Below, one piece after another: positions 1-8,937 of a stretch of 64,000 bases of DNA. The notes below the pieces were generated by a model. The model had not been told where the DNA came from. It was given only the letters and a program-made list of their open reading frames with translations, and ran no database searches. Positions within the stretch are counted from its first letter, which is position 1. Each line of letters starts with the position of its first letter. The stretch lies in NCBI RefSeq assembly GCF_000296215.2, contig NZ_CP013949.1, positions 3,961,501 to 4,025,500 on the forward strand, written 5' to 3'. The DNA comes from Bradyrhizobium sp. CCGE-LA001. GTDB lineage: Bacteria > Pseudomonadota > Alphaproteobacteria > Rhizobiales > Xanthobacteraceae. The position numbers were made by a program, and so were the translations under genes.

Positions 1-1
1 C

Positions 2-829
2 TGCAATTACATCCTGACCCGGATGGAGCAGGAGGGGCTGTCCTTCGCCGAATGCCTCAAAGACGCGCAGCGGCTTGGCTATGCCGAGGCCAATCCGTCC
101 TTCGATGTCGACGGCCACGACACCGCGCAGAAACTCGCCATTCTCGCCAGCCTCGCGTTCGGCACGAAAGTTGCTCAAAGCGCGGTGTATGTGGAAGGCA
201 TCTCATCCATCGCGCCGGAAGATCTGCGCGCCGCCGACGATCTCGGTTACAGGCTCAAACTGCTCGGCGTTGCGGTTCGCACCGCCAAGGGCATCGAGCA
301 GCGCGTGCACCCGACCATGGTGCCGAAATCCTCCTCGATCGCGCAGGTGATGGGTGTCACCAATGCGGTCACGATCGACGGCGAGGGGATTCCGCCGATC
401 ACGCTGGTCGGCCCCGGTGCGGGGGGAGCGGCGACCGCATCCGCTGTGGTCGCCGACATCGCCGACGTCGCGCGCGGCATCCGCGCCAATCCGTTCGGCC
501 GGCCGATCTCGCAGCTGCGCGACACCCAGAAGGCACCGATGGAGCGGCATGAAGGCGGCTACTACATCCGCCTGCTCGCGCGCGACTTCCCCGGCACGGC
601 GGCCGCGATCGCGACGCGGCTTGCCGAGCAGAAGATTTCGATCGAGTCGATCGTGCAGCGTCATCCCAATGGCGGCGCTGCGCCGGCCGACGGCAAGGCG
701 GTCCCCGTGCCCGTCATCCTGATTACCTATGCGACGCACGAGGACGCCGTGCGCCGCGCGCTCGCCGCCGTACAGAAGGACAAGGTGATCAGCGGACGGC
801 CGCAGGTGATCCGGATCGAGAAGAACTAG
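2..829 (+). CDS. hom: Homoserine dehydrogenase, C-terminal part (5' end outside window)
   Basis: NADPH-dependent reduction of aspartate semialdehyde to homoserine, on the threonine/methionine branch of the aspartate pathway, cytosolic. The frame is open to the left edge and reads into CNYILTRMEQEG, the strongly conserved homoserine dehydrogenase core motif, so the ATG at 23 is internal. The lysine-bearing catalytic region and the dimer segment follow. The last 80 or so residues (YYIRLLARDFPGTAAAIATR onward) form an ACT domain, as in threonine-feedback-inhibited enzymes. A palindromic repeat starts on the final base of the stop codon. glpX follows in the same direction. Confidence 0.95.
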   Translation, partial: CNYILTRMEQEGLSFAECLKDAQRLGYAEANPSFDVDGHDTAQKLAILASLAFGTKVAQSAVYVEGISSIAPEDLRAADDLGYRLKLLGVAVRTAKGIEQRVHPTMVPKSSSIAQVMGVTNAVTIDGEGIPPITLVGPGAGGAATASAVVADIADVARGIRANPFGRPISQLRDTQKAPMERHEGGYYIRLLARDFPGTAAAIATRLAEQKISIESIVQRHPNGGAAPADGKAVPVPVILITYATHEDAVRRALAAVQKDKVISGRPQVIRIEKN

Positions 830-877
830 AGCATGACCCCGAAAAGTGTTGAGCGGTTTTCCGGAAAGGTCATGCTC
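829..877. repeat. Dispersed palindrome, GAGCATGA type, copy 1
   Basis: Perfect 10-bp terminal arms (gagcatgacc at 829-838, ggtcatgctc at 868-877) enclose a further gaaaagtg/gttttccgg dyad. A second copy with the same organisation lies at 53434-53479. This class of palindrome is abundant between genes in Bradyrhizobium-like genomes. It may also help end hom transcription, but no T-tract follows. Confidence 0.8.
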
Positions 878-973
878 AAACCATGATGCGGTTGTTCGTT
901 CGAACGAACACCGGGCGTTGAGAGTTGATGTGGGCAGGATTCCTGTCCAGAACCGTTTCGAAGGAGTGAGCCG

Positions 974-1975
974 ATGTCGACCCATATTTCAGTGCCGCCG
1001 CAAGCGTTGCTCGAGCGCATCCTCACGCTGGAGATCGTGCGGGTGACGGAGCGGGCGGCGGTGTCGTCGGCGCGGCTGCGTGGTCACGGCAACGAGAAGG
1101 CCGCCGACCAGGCCGCCGTGGACGCCATGCGGCGCGAGCTCAACAAGCTGCCGATCCAGGGCACCATCGTGATCGGCGAGGGCGAGCGCGACGAGGCGCC
1201 GATGCTCTATATCGGCGAGCAGGTCGGCCTCAAGGCGGGCCCCGAGGTCGATATCGCGGTTGACCCGCTCGAGGGCACCACGCTGTGCGCCAAGAACATG
1301 CCGGGCTCGATCGCCACGATGGCGATGGCCGACGGCGGCACGCTGCTGCACGCCCCCGACGTCTACATGCAGAAGCTCGCGATCGGCCCCGGCTATGACA
1401 AGGGCGTTGTCGATCTCGATGCCTCGCCGGCCGACAATGTCCGACGCCTCGCCAAGGCCAAGGGCGTCAAGCCGGAAGGCATCACCGTTCTCGTGCTCGA
1501 CCGTCCGCGCCACGCCGACATCATCGCCAGCGTGCGCTCGACCGGTGCAGCCGTGCGCCTGATCACTGACGGCGACGTCGCCGGCGTGATCCATTGCGCC
1601 GATCCCGACAACACCGGCGTCGACATGTATCTCGGCACCGGCGGCGCGCCGGAAGGCGTGCTCGCGGCTGTGGCGCTGCGCTGCATCGGCGGCCAGATGC
1701 AGTGCCGCCTCATCCTCGATTCCGACGAGAAGCGCGAGCGTGCTGCCAAGATGGGCGTCAACGATCCGAAGATGATCTACGGCATCGAGGACATGGCGCG
1801 CGGCGACTGCCTGTTCGCCGCCACCGGCGTCACCACGGGCTCGCTGCTGTCGGGCGTCAAATTCCGCAAGGACGGCGTGATCGAGACCGAGACGGTCGTG
1901 ATGCGCTCCGTCACCGGCACTGTGCGCTACATCAAGGCCGAGCATCGCGAGCTGGCCAAGTTCCACCTGGACTGA
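974..1975 (+). CDS. glpX: Class II fructose-1,6-bisphosphatase (GlpX)
   Basis: Hydrolyses fructose-1,6-bisphosphate (and in many alphaproteobacteria sedoheptulose-1,7-bisphosphate) in gluconeogenesis and the Calvin cycle. The 333-aa length is typical of GlpX. Family motifs are present: GEGERDEAPMLYIGE near residue 68, VDPLEGTT near 97 (acidic metal-binding residues), and LGTGGAPEGVLAA near 217. An AGGAG-like site precedes the ATG. It lies 145 bp downstream of hom, a pairing common in Bradyrhizobium and relatives. Confidence 0.96.
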   Translation: MSTHISVPPQALLERILTLEIVRVTERAAVSSARLRGHGNEKAADQAAVDAMRRELNKLPIQGTIVIGEGERDEAPMLYIGEQVGLKAGPEVDIAVDPLEGTTLCAKNMPGSIATMAMADGGTLLHAPDVYMQKLAIGPGYDKGVVDLDASPADNVRRLAKAKGVKPEGITVLVLDRPRHADIIASVRSTGAAVRLITDGDVAGVIHCADPDNTGVDMYLGTGGAPEGVLAAVALRCIGGQMQCRLILDSDEKRERAAKMGVNDPKMIYGIEDMARGDCLFAATGVTTGSLLSGVKFRKDGVIETETVVMRSVTGTVRYIKAEHRELAKFHLD

Positions 1976-1987
1976 GTACGGAATAGC

Positions 1988-2105
1988 AGCTGCCGTCATT
2001 TCCGGGGCGACGGGACCGCGCAACGCGCGGCCCGGAGAGCCCGGAATCCATAGCCACGATTGGGAGTATGGATTCCGTGCCTGCGCCTCACGGCGTAACC
2101 CGAAA
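1988..2105. repeat. Intergenic palindromic repeat
   Basis: The glpX-HAD gap holds a compound dyad. The clearest pair is ggaatccata (2043-2052) against tatggattcc (2067-2076), with a 14-base loop. It is flanked by ccgtcatttccggg and a near-complement around 2095. It looks like a dispersed repeat rather than a gene-specific terminator. Confidence 0.6.
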
Positions 2106-2135
2106 TGACCAAGAATAACATCGAGGGAAGCGCCC

Positions 2136-2855
2136 ATGTCCGATCTCTCCGCCGTCAAAGCCCTCGTCTTCGACGTGTTCGGCACCGTCGTTGATTGGCG
2201 CACGAGTCTCATCACCGACTTCATGTGGTGGGGCAAGCAGCGCGGCATCACCGCTGATTGGCCCGCGCTCGTCGACGGCTGGCGCGGCATGTACATGGCC
2301 TCGATGGACGACGTGCGCAAACATCCGGAGCGCGGCTATGTCATGCTGGATGATCTGCATCGCCGCTCGCTCGAAAAGCTCGTCGATCAATTCGCGATCA
2401 AGGGCCTGACCGAAGCCGATCTCGATTATCTCACCAAGGGCTGGCACCGCCTGCATCCCTGGCCCGACAGCGTCGCCGGCCTCACGCGGCTGAAATCAAA
2501 GTTCGTGATCTCGCCGCTGTCGAACGGCAATGTCGCGCTGCTCACCAACATGGCGAAGTTCGCTGGGCTGCCTTGGGACCTCATCCTGTCGGCCGAGCTG
2601 TTCGAGCACTACAAGCCAGATCCGGAAACCTATCTCGGCGCCGCGCGCCTGCTTTGCCTCGAGCCGGAAGAGGTGATGATGGTCGCCGCCCACAATGGCG
2701 ATCTCGCCGCCGCGCAGAAGAACGGGCTCAGGACCGCGTTCGTGGCGCGACCGACCGAGTACGGGCCGCTTCAGAAGGTTGATTTCGAAGCCACCGGCAA
2801 TTGGGACATCGTCGCCAGGGACTTTGGCGGCATCGCGGACAAGCTCGGCTGCTAG
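2136..2855 (+). CDS. HAD superfamily haloacid dehalogenase type II
   Basis: Cytosolic hydrolase of the L-2-haloacid dehalogenase branch of the HAD superfamily, 239 aa. The nucleophile motif FDVFGTVVDW is near residue 12, motif II SPLSNGN near 127, and the acidic motif HNGDLAAAQ near 185, where many relatives have HPWDLAAA. Such genes are usually annotated as dehalogenases, but most act on unknown halo- or phospho-substrates. An ASCH-domain gene follows after 27 bp, so the two may be co-transcribed. Confidence 0.85.
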   Translation: MSDLSAVKALVFDVFGTVVDWRTSLITDFMWWGKQRGITADWPALVDGWRGMYMASMDDVRKHPERGYVMLDDLHRRSLEKLVDQFAIKGLTEADLDYLTKGWHRLHPWPDSVAGLTRLKSKFVISPLSNGNVALLTNMAKFAGLPWDLILSAELFEHYKPDPETYLGAARLLCLEPEEVMMVAAHNGDLAAAQKNGLRTAFVARPTEYGPLQKVDFEATGNWDIVARDFGGIADKLGC

Positions 2856-2882
2856 GCCGCACTTCGCGAGGGATGGGAGGCG

Positions 2883-3314
2883 ATGAGCAAGCCGGTCCCC
2901 GAGCGCTATCAACATCTGCGACGCTTCGCATTCGGCGACAGCCCTGCGCTGGCGGACGAATTGGTCGAGCTCGTCGTCAGGGGCATCAAGATCGCGACCT
3001 GCAGCACCGAGGACGAGCCGAACACGTCCGCGCCAGGTGAGCGCTGGGTCGTGCTCGATGGGCGGGCAGAGCCGCGCTGCGTCATCGAAACCACCGAGGT
3101 GACATACCGGCGCTTCAATGAGGTCGACGCCGCCTTTGCGCATGACGAGGGGGAAGGCGACCGGAGCCTCGCCTATTGGCGGGGCGCCCATCAGTCCTAT
3201 TTCGGTAGGCTTGGCCGATATAGCGACGACATGCTGCTGATGTGCGAGCGTTTTCGCCTGATCGAGGTTCTCGACGACGCCCGGGCTGATCCCGAGCGCA
3301 AGCCTCTCGCGTGA
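2883..3314 (+). CDS. ASCH domain protein
   Basis: A 143-aa protein with the ASCH (PUA-like beta-barrel) fold. The GxKxAT signature is visible as RGIKIATCS near residue 37, then GERWVVLDGRAEPRCVIETTEV near 57, and a C-terminal SYFG/LLMCERFRLIEVL segment. Members bind RNA or act as small amidohydrolases. No more specific role can be read here. It follows the HAD gene closely and in the same direction. Confidence 0.8.
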   Translation: MSKPVPERYQHLRRFAFGDSPALADELVELVVRGIKIATCSTEDEPNTSAPGERWVVLDGRAEPRCVIETTEVTYRRFNEVDAAFAHDEGEGDRSLAYWRGAHQSYFGRLGRYSDDMLLMCERFRLIEVLDDARADPERKPLA

Positions 3315-3359
3315 CGCAGCTCCAGGCGGCTCGTGCCGCCCGGAGCTGTTCTGGCCGGT

Positions 3360-4331
3360 CTACAACGTCATCTGCATCGGTTCGGGATAGTAGCGGAAGC
3401 CTTCGCCGCTCTTGGCGATGTGGCCATAGCCCGGCCAGGCGAAATGATAGGACATCACCGGAATCTTGTTCGCCGCGAGCATGGTCAAGAGCTTGACGCG
3501 CGATTCGGCCGCCTGCTTCGGATCGGTGTCGTAGGAGAACTCCATCCGTGGCCGCTCCAGCAGCAGCACCGAATGGTGCGAGAGGTCGCCGAGGAAGGCG
3601 AAGGATTTGCCCGCCGATGAGACCGTGAAGATGGTGTGGCCCACGGTGTGGCCCGGCGCAGCGATCGCCTGTACGCCTGGAAGGAACTCCTGGCCGTCCT
3701 TGAAGAACACGATGCGGTCGCGGACCGGCAGCAGGTTCTTGCGGGCGTGCACGACGAAGTCCTTGGCGGCGCTGCCGAGCTTGCCTTCATCGGTCCAGAA
3801 GTCGAAATCGGTCTGGGAGATGTAGACCTGTGCGTTCGGAAATAGCGGCTTGCCGCCTTCGTCCACGATGCCGCCGATGTGGTCGATATGGGCGTGCGAG
3901 CAGACGACGGCGTCGATGTCCCCCGGCTTGATGCCGGCCTCGGTCATGCTCTTCTGTTGCCGCCCGGTGCTGGCGCCGAACATTTTCGAGCTGCCCATGC
4001 CGGTATCGAACAGGATGAGCTTGTCGCCGGTGTTCACGATCGGAGAATTCTGTTCGAGCACGACGTTGTCCGGCGACAGGAAATTGTCCGCCAGCATCTT
4101 CTTGACTTCTTCCTTGGGAACGCCGGTGAACGTTCCGGAGGGATCGCCGAGCGGCAGCGGTCCGTCGGAGACGACGGTCACCTCGGCGTCGCCGAGAATG
4201 AAGCGGTGCCAATAGGGCGTCTGCGTGCCGAGCTTGGGAGCCCGCGCCATTGCGCTGCTGCCGAGCATGGCGCTGGCACCAAGGCCCGCCCCGAGTGCGA
4301 GCAGGGACCGACGAGAGACATCGATTGTCAT
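3360..4331 (-). CDS. Tat-exported metallo-beta-lactamase-fold hydrolase
   Basis: A 323-aa MBL-fold hydrolase, probably periplasmic. A Tat signal (SRRSLLALGAG near residue 6) ends around AMA-RAPK at 28-31. The zinc ligands are in SHAHIDH (H146, H148, D150, H151), with further ligands in the GHTVGHT and SYHF segments. It resembles lactonase/AttM-type enzymes, but the substrate cannot be assigned. It reads away from the GntR gene and has no operon partner. Confidence 0.88.
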   Translation of the reverse strand: MTIDVSRRSLLALGAGLGASAMLGSSAMARAPKLGTQTPYWHRFILGDAEVTVVSDGPLPLGDPSGTFTGVPKEEVKKMLADNFLSPDNVVLEQNSPIVNTGDKLILFDTGMGSSKMFGASTGRQQKSMTEAGIKPGDIDAVVCSHAHIDHIGGIVDEGGKPLFPNAQVYISQTDFDFWTDEGKLGSAAKDFVVHARKNLLPVRDRIVFFKDGQEFLPGVQAIAAPGHTVGHTIFTVSSAGKSFAFLGDLSHHSVLLLERPRMEFSYDTDPKQAAESRVKLLTMLAANKIPVMSYHFAWPGYGHIAKSGEGFRYYPEPMQMTL

Positions 4332-4484
4332 GCGTTTCCTCGCTTTTGTCTTTTATCTCAATTGTTCGCGCGTTGCGGCCGGCCGTCGGCACGCGGCCGG
4401 AGGTCGGCAGATTCCATGCTGCGCCGGTTACGACTAGCTAGCAAGTAGAATTGGTTCGCAGATGTGCGACCGCGGAATTGCGCT

Positions 4485-5150
4485 TTACGCAATTCTCAGC
4501 GCGACATCATTGCCTTCCGTCTCGGCAAAGCCTGCCTGCAAGACCTCTTCGCGCTTATGGCGCAGATGCGCCCGCAGGATGTGGGAGAGGCCGGCGCCGT
4601 CGCGGCGCTGGAGCGCATTGAGGATTGCTTCGTGCTCTCTTACGGCGAGCTCCCAGCGCTGCGGCGTCATCGGCGTGACATAACGCGCGCGCCGGATGCG
4701 CGCAGTGACGGATGTGTACAACGCTGCGAGCACCGGGTTTCCGGCGGCGTTCACGATGGCTTCGTGAATGGCGCGATTGCCGCGATAGTATTGGATCAGA
4801 TCACTCTCGCGATAATGCTGCACCATCTCCGCATGCGCGGCGGCGATCGCATCGATCTCGGCATCGGTGATGCGCTCGCAGGCGAGCTCGCCGGCAAGGG
4901 CCTCCAGGCCCTGGCAGACCTCGAACAGATCGCGCATGTCCTTGTCGGTCAGCTTCGCCGCGCGTGACCCGCGGTGCGGCAGCAGCTGCACGAGGCCCTC
5001 GGCGGCCAGCACCTTGAGCGCTTCGCGCAGCGGCGTGCGCGAGATCTCAAGCCGTTCGCACAGCTCGCGCTCGGGAATCCGCGCGCCCGGCGGGATCTCG
5101 CCGTCGAGCAGGATGGCGCGGATGCGCCCGACGACTTCTTCATGAAGCAT
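4485..5150 (-). CDS. GntR family regulator, FCD (FadR-like) type
   Basis: A 221-aa regulator. The winged helix-turn-helix spans residues 5-65 (GARIPERELCERLEISRTPL), followed by an all-helical FCD ligand-binding domain with the metal-type pattern D...H near residues 145-200. It is divergent from the enoyl-CoA hydratase/CoA-transferase/Tct operon, and the shared 116-bp gap carries a perfect 13-bp inverted repeat. It is therefore the likely repressor of that operon and of itself, with the imported acid or its CoA ester as a plausible inducer (inference). Confidence 0.9.
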   Translation of the reverse strand: MLHEEVVGRIRAILLDGEIPPGARIPERELCERLEISRTPLREALKVLAAEGLVQLLPHRGSRAAKLTDKDMRDLFEVCQGLEALAGELACERITDAEIDAIAAAHAEMVQHYRESDLIQYYRGNRAIHEAIVNAAGNPVLAALYTSVTARIRRARYVTPMTPQRWELAVREHEAILNALQRRDGAGLSHILRAHLRHKREEVLQAGFAETEGNDVALRIA

Positions 5151-5164
5151 GGGTTCAAACTCGA

Positions 5165-5238
5165 TTTGAATGCAAAAATCAGCTTACAGGGGAGAAATCG
5201 TAAGTTCCAGCTTGATAATTCCACATTTTGCATTCAAA
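5165..5238. promoter_or_regulatory. Candidate GntR operator: 13-bp inverted repeat
   Basis: tttgaatgcaaaa at 5165-5177 is the exact reverse complement of ttttgcattcaaa at 5226-5238. The two lie in an AT-rich divergent intergenic region, one near each start codon. This placement suits a repressor looping or dimer-binding both promoters. Confidence 0.65.
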
Positions 5239-5266
5239 AATGTAAAAAACAGAAAGGCGCGAGGAA

Positions 5267-6061
5267 ATGGACCTGCAAGTCGAGGCAGAAGACCTCGTTT
5301 TTGAATGCACGGATGGCATCGGGCGGATCACGTTCAACCGCCCGCAGGCGCGCAACGCCTTCACCTTCACGATGTACGAACGGCTCGCTGCGATCTGCGA
5401 GGAGGCCAACGGCGACCATGCGATCAAGGTGCTGGTGCTGCGCGGGGCCGGCGACAAGGCGTTCGCCTCGGGCACCGACATCAACCAGTTCCGCGAGTTC
5501 AAGACGCCGCAGGACGCCATCGACTATGAGAACCGCATCGATCGGGTGCTGACCACGCTGGAGCAGTGCCGGGTGCCGACGATCGCGGCAATCAACGGGT
5601 TCTGCACCGGCGGCGGGGCGGGCATCGCCGCGGCCTGCGATCTCCGTATCGGCACGCGTAGCGCGAAGATTGGCTTTCCCATCGCCAGAACACTCGGCAA
5701 TTGCCTGTCGATGTCCAATGTCGGCCGTCTCACGGCGCTCATTGGCGCTGCGCGCGTTAAGGATCTGATCTTCACCGCGCGCCTCGTCGACGCCGCGGAG
5801 GCCACGAGCGTCGGGCTACTCGGCGAGGTCGTCGAGGATATCGCCGCGCTGGACAAGCGGGCCGACGAGGTCGCCCGGCTGCTCGCTAATCATGCCCCGC
5901 TGACGCTGAATGCGACCAAGCAGGCGGTCGCCCGCCTGCAACGGCGGCTGACGCAGGACGAGGGCGAAGACCTCATCCTGATGTGCTACACGAGCCAGGA
6001 TTTTCGCGAAGGGCTCGATGCTTTCCTCAACAAGCGCGCGCCGCAATGGCGCGGCCAATAG
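5267..6061 (+). CDS. Enoyl-CoA hydratase/isomerase family protein
   Basis: A 264-aa crotonase-fold enzyme acting on an acyl-CoA thioester. The CoA-binding and oxyanion-hole segments are RPQARNAFTF (near residue 24) and FASGTDINQF near 66, then NGFCTGGGAGIAAACDLRI near 111. At the two usual catalytic glutamate positions the text reads GGGAGIA and PIARTLGN, so the classic Glu pair of hydratases is not obvious. It may be an isomerase or hydrolase variant. It is the first gene of the operon and lies 9 bp before the CoA-transferase. Confidence 0.87.
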   Translation: MDLQVEAEDLVFECTDGIGRITFNRPQARNAFTFTMYERLAAICEEANGDHAIKVLVLRGAGDKAFASGTDINQFREFKTPQDAIDYENRIDRVLTTLEQCRVPTIAAINGFCTGGGAGIAAACDLRIGTRSAKIGFPIARTLGNCLSMSNVGRLTALIGAARVKDLIFTARLVDAAEATSVGLLGEVVEDIAALDKRADEVARLLANHAPLTLNATKQAVARLQRRLTQDEGEDLILMCYTSQDFREGLDAFLNKRAPQWRGQ

Positions 6062-6070
6062 GATGGGCCG

Positions 6071-7324
6071 ATGCAAAGTTCGCAATCCACCTCCCGCCGT
6101 TCCGGACCGCTCGCCGGCCTCAAGGTCATCGATCTCACCCATGTCATGGCCGGGCCGACCTGCACCCTGATGCTCGCCGACATGGGCGCCGACGTCATCA
6201 AGATCGAGAAATGGCCGAACGGCGACGACACCCGTCATTCGGTGCCGCCGAAGATCGGTGATGAAGCCGCGTCCTTTCTGATGATGAACCGCAACAAGCG
6301 CGGCATCGTGCTCGACCTGAAGACCGGCGGCGGCAAGGAAGTGCTGCGGCGCCTGATCGCAAGCGCCGACGTGCTGGTCGAGAACTTTGCGCCCGGCGCG
6401 ATGGAACGTCTTGGTTTCGGCTACGAGGCGCTGCACGCCGAATTCCCGGCGCTGATCTACTGCTCCCTGTCCGGCTTTGGTCGCACCGGCCCTTACAAGC
6501 ATCGCCGCGGCTTCGATCTGGTCGCGCAGGCCATGAGCGGCATCATGAGCTTCACCGGCGAACGTCCTGACGGCCCACCCGTCAAATGCGGTCCCCCGCT
6601 GTCCGACATCACCGCCGGGCTGCTCGCCAGCATGGGCATCCTCGCCGCCTACACGCATCGCCTCAAGACCGGCGAAGGGCAGTGGGTGGAAACCTCGCTT
6701 TACGAGGCTGCACTGGTGCAGACCTATTGGCAGTCGACCATCGCGCTCGCCGCCGGCACCGCGCCGCGCGCGATGGGGTCGGCGCATCCGCTCAACGCGC
6801 CGTACCAGGCCTTCGAGGCCTCCGACGGCTGGCTCGTGGTCGGCGGTGCCAACAAGAAGCACTGGCTGCTGATGCTGGAAGCGCTCGGCGCCAGCGAGCT
6901 CGCCGCGGATCCGCGCTTCGTCACCGGGGCCGACCGCATGGCGAATTTGAAGGAGCTCGAAGCGGTCCTGAGCGAACGCTTCCGCACCAAATCACGCGCG
7001 CACTGGCTCGCGGCATTGGACGAGAAGGGGGTTCCGTGCGGCCCCGTGCACGACATGCTGGAGGCCCTCGGCGATCCCCAGACGCTGGCGCGCGAGATGG
7101 TGGTCGAGGTCGAGCACTCCACGCTCGGCCCCGTCAAGACGATCGGCCTTCCCATCAAGTTTTCGGAGACCCCAGGCAAAGTGCGATCGGGCGCTCCGGT
7201 CTATGGTGAGCACACCGACGAGGTGCTGGCCGAGCACGGGTTCGAGCCATCGCGAATTGAAGCGCTCGAGAAAGAAGGCGCGATCGTGCGGGCATCAGGC
7301 AGGCGCGAGGAACGCGTCGCCTGA
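6071..7324 (+). CDS. CaiB/BaiF class III CoA-transferase
   Basis: A 417-aa family III CoA-transferase that moves CoA between carboxylic acids. The N-terminal Rossmann-like part reads LKVIDLTHVMAGPTCT. The conserved catalytic aspartate is in RRGFDLVAQAMSG (D149), followed by PPLSDITAG. Placed between an enoyl-CoA hydratase and a Tct transporter, it probably activates the imported carboxylate to its CoA ester. The donor and acceptor acids are unknown. Confidence 0.92.
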   Translation: MQSSQSTSRRSGPLAGLKVIDLTHVMAGPTCTLMLADMGADVIKIEKWPNGDDTRHSVPPKIGDEAASFLMMNRNKRGIVLDLKTGGGKEVLRRLIASADVLVENFAPGAMERLGFGYEALHAEFPALIYCSLSGFGRTGPYKHRRGFDLVAQAMSGIMSFTGERPDGPPVKCGPPLSDITAGLLASMGILAAYTHRLKTGEGQWVETSLYEAALVQTYWQSTIALAAGTAPRAMGSAHPLNAPYQAFEASDGWLVVGGANKKHWLLMLEALGASELAADPRFVTGADRMANLKELEAVLSERFRTKSRAHWLAALDEKGVPCGPVHDMLEALGDPQTLAREMVVEVEHSTLGPVKTIGLPIKFSETPGKVRSGAPVYGEHTDEVLAEHGFEPSRIEALEKEGAIVRASGRREERVA

Positions 7325-7374
7325 ATGGATTTCGACACGACAACGATAAAAGACAAAATCAGCTGGAGGAAATC

Positions 7375-8367
7375 ATGGGTCGGACGTCAACACTTCTGCT
7401 TTCCGCAGCCGTAACCGTGCTCGCCGGCACGGGTCCGGCGCTCAGTGCCTGGCAGCCGCAAAAGCCGATCGAGTTCGTGGCCACGGCCGGGCCGGGCGGC
7501 GGCACCGACAATCTCGCCCGCGCCGTGCAGAACATCATTACCAAGCACAAGCTGACCGAGCAGCCGATCGTCGTCGTCAACAAGGGCGGCGGCAGCGGCG
7601 CGGAAGGCTATGTCTACGGCAAGGCTTCCGCCGGCGATCCCTACAAGGTGATCTTCGGCACCTCGAACGCCTGGCAGCAGCCGCTCGTCTCCAAGGTCGC
7701 CTTCAACTACACCGATCTCACCCCGATCGCGGCAATGGCGCAGGACGAGTTCCTGCTCTGGGTCAAGCAGGACTCGCCCTACAAGACGGCGGGCGACTAT
7801 CTGAAAGCCGCCGCCGCGGGCGAGTTCAAGATGGGCGGTGCGCAGTCGAAGGACACCGACGAGGTCCTGACGCGCATGATCGAGAAAGCCGGCAAGATCA
7901 AGCTGACCTATATCCCGTTCAAGAGTGGCGCCGAGACCGCCGTGCAGCTCGCCGGCGGACACCTCGATTCCCACGTCAACAATCCCAGCGAGAGCCTCGG
8001 GCAATGGCGCGGCGGCACGCAGCGCCCGCTCTGTGTCTTCAACCCGAAGCGTCTGCCGCAGGGGCCAAAGGTCACCGCGACCGAAGGCTGGAGCGACGTT
8101 CCGACCTGCGTCGAGCAGGGCCTCGACATCAAGCAATATGAGCAGCCGCGCACGGTATGGCTGCCCGGCAAGGTCACGCCGGATCAAGCCGCGTTCTATG
8201 TCGAGCTGATGAAGAAGGTGCAGGCCACGCCCGAGTGGAAGGACTACATCGAGAGGACCTCCCAGGTCGACACCTTCCTGACCGGCGCCGAGCTCGACAA
8301 GTTCATCAAGGAGGACCTCGAGCACATCAGGCAGGTCGCGGGCGAGCAAGGGTGGCTCGTCAAGTGA
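7375..8367 (+). CDS. TctC/Bug-type solute-binding protein of a tripartite tricarboxylate transporter
   Basis: A 330-aa periplasmic binding protein with an N-terminal Sec signal (cleavage near ALSA-WQPQ, residue 24). The Bug fold is shown by VATAGPGGGTDNLAR, the carboxylate-clamp loop near residue 40, and by AAAAGEFKMGG around 143. An optimal ggaggaa site precedes the ATG. It feeds the TctB-TctA membrane pair encoded just downstream. Substrates of such proteins range from citrate to aromatic acids, and the sequence does not decide. Confidence 0.92.
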   Translation: MGRTSTLLLSAAVTVLAGTGPALSAWQPQKPIEFVATAGPGGGTDNLARAVQNIITKHKLTEQPIVVVNKGGGSGAEGYVYGKASAGDPYKVIFGTSNAWQQPLVSKVAFNYTDLTPIAAMAQDEFLLWVKQDSPYKTAGDYLKAAAAGEFKMGGAQSKDTDEVLTRMIEKAGKIKLTYIPFKSGAETAVQLAGGHLDSHVNNPSESLGQWRGGTQRPLCVFNPKRLPQGPKVTATEGWSDVPTCVEQGLDIKQYEQPRTVWLPGKVTPDQAAFYVELMKKVQATPEWKDYIERTSQVDTFLTGAELDKFIKEDLEHIRQVAGEQGWLVK

Positions 8368-8443
8368 GGCCGGGGCGACATCGACCGCTGGGAGAATGCG
8401 TGCGTCATAACCGGCGATTGTCTGTGCCCGAACGGAGTCCCCC

Positions 8444-8926
8444 ATGATCTCCCGTCGCGCCCTCGAACTCGCCACCGCCATCCTCACCGGCAGCTTCGGT
8501 GTCGCCGTCATCGTCTCCAGTCTCGACAACGGCATCGGCTGGTCGAGCGCCGGCGTGGAGGCCGGTACGTTTCCGTTCCTGACCGGGATCATCGTCGTGG
8601 TCGGGAGCCTCTACAATCTGGTGCGCGGCGCGATGCCGGCGGCGACATTGGCCAACGTCCCGATCGCCATCACGTCGATCGAGCTGCGCCGGCTTGCGGG
8701 TCTGTTCGTGCCGGCTGCGCTCTTCGTGGCGGCGATCCCGCTGGCCGGGATGTACGTTGCATCAGCGCTCTACGTCTTTGCAGTGCTCGTCATCCCGCGG
8801 CATCAATCCGTCCCCCGCGCGCTCGCCATGGCGGGCGCGACGGCGCTTGCGCTCTACGTCGTGTTCGAGCGCATGTTCCAAGTCAGCTTGCCGCACGGCG
8901 CTCTCGCCGCCGCGTTCGGGTTCTGA
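8444..8926 (+). CDS. TctB-type small membrane subunit of tripartite tricarboxylate transporter
   Basis: A 160-aa membrane protein with about four transmembrane segments (approximately 10-28, 40-60, 80-105, 120-140), the usual size for TctB. The weakly conserved subunit is identified mainly by its place between TctC and TctA. TctA starts 11 bp downstream. Confidence 0.85.
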   Translation: MISRRALELATAILTGSFGVAVIVSSLDNGIGWSSAGVEAGTFPFLTGIIVVVGSLYNLVRGAMPAATLANVPIAITSIELRRLAGLFVPAALFVAAIPLAGMYVASALYVFAVLVIPRHQSVPRALAMAGATALALYVVFERMFQVSLPHGALAAAFGF

Positions 8927-8937
8927 CGGAGAGGCCG

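Noticed and set aside
989..2320. 443-residue minus-strand frame opposite glpX
   Set aside because: A shadow frame from high-GC codon bias. glpX on the other strand has full family motifs.
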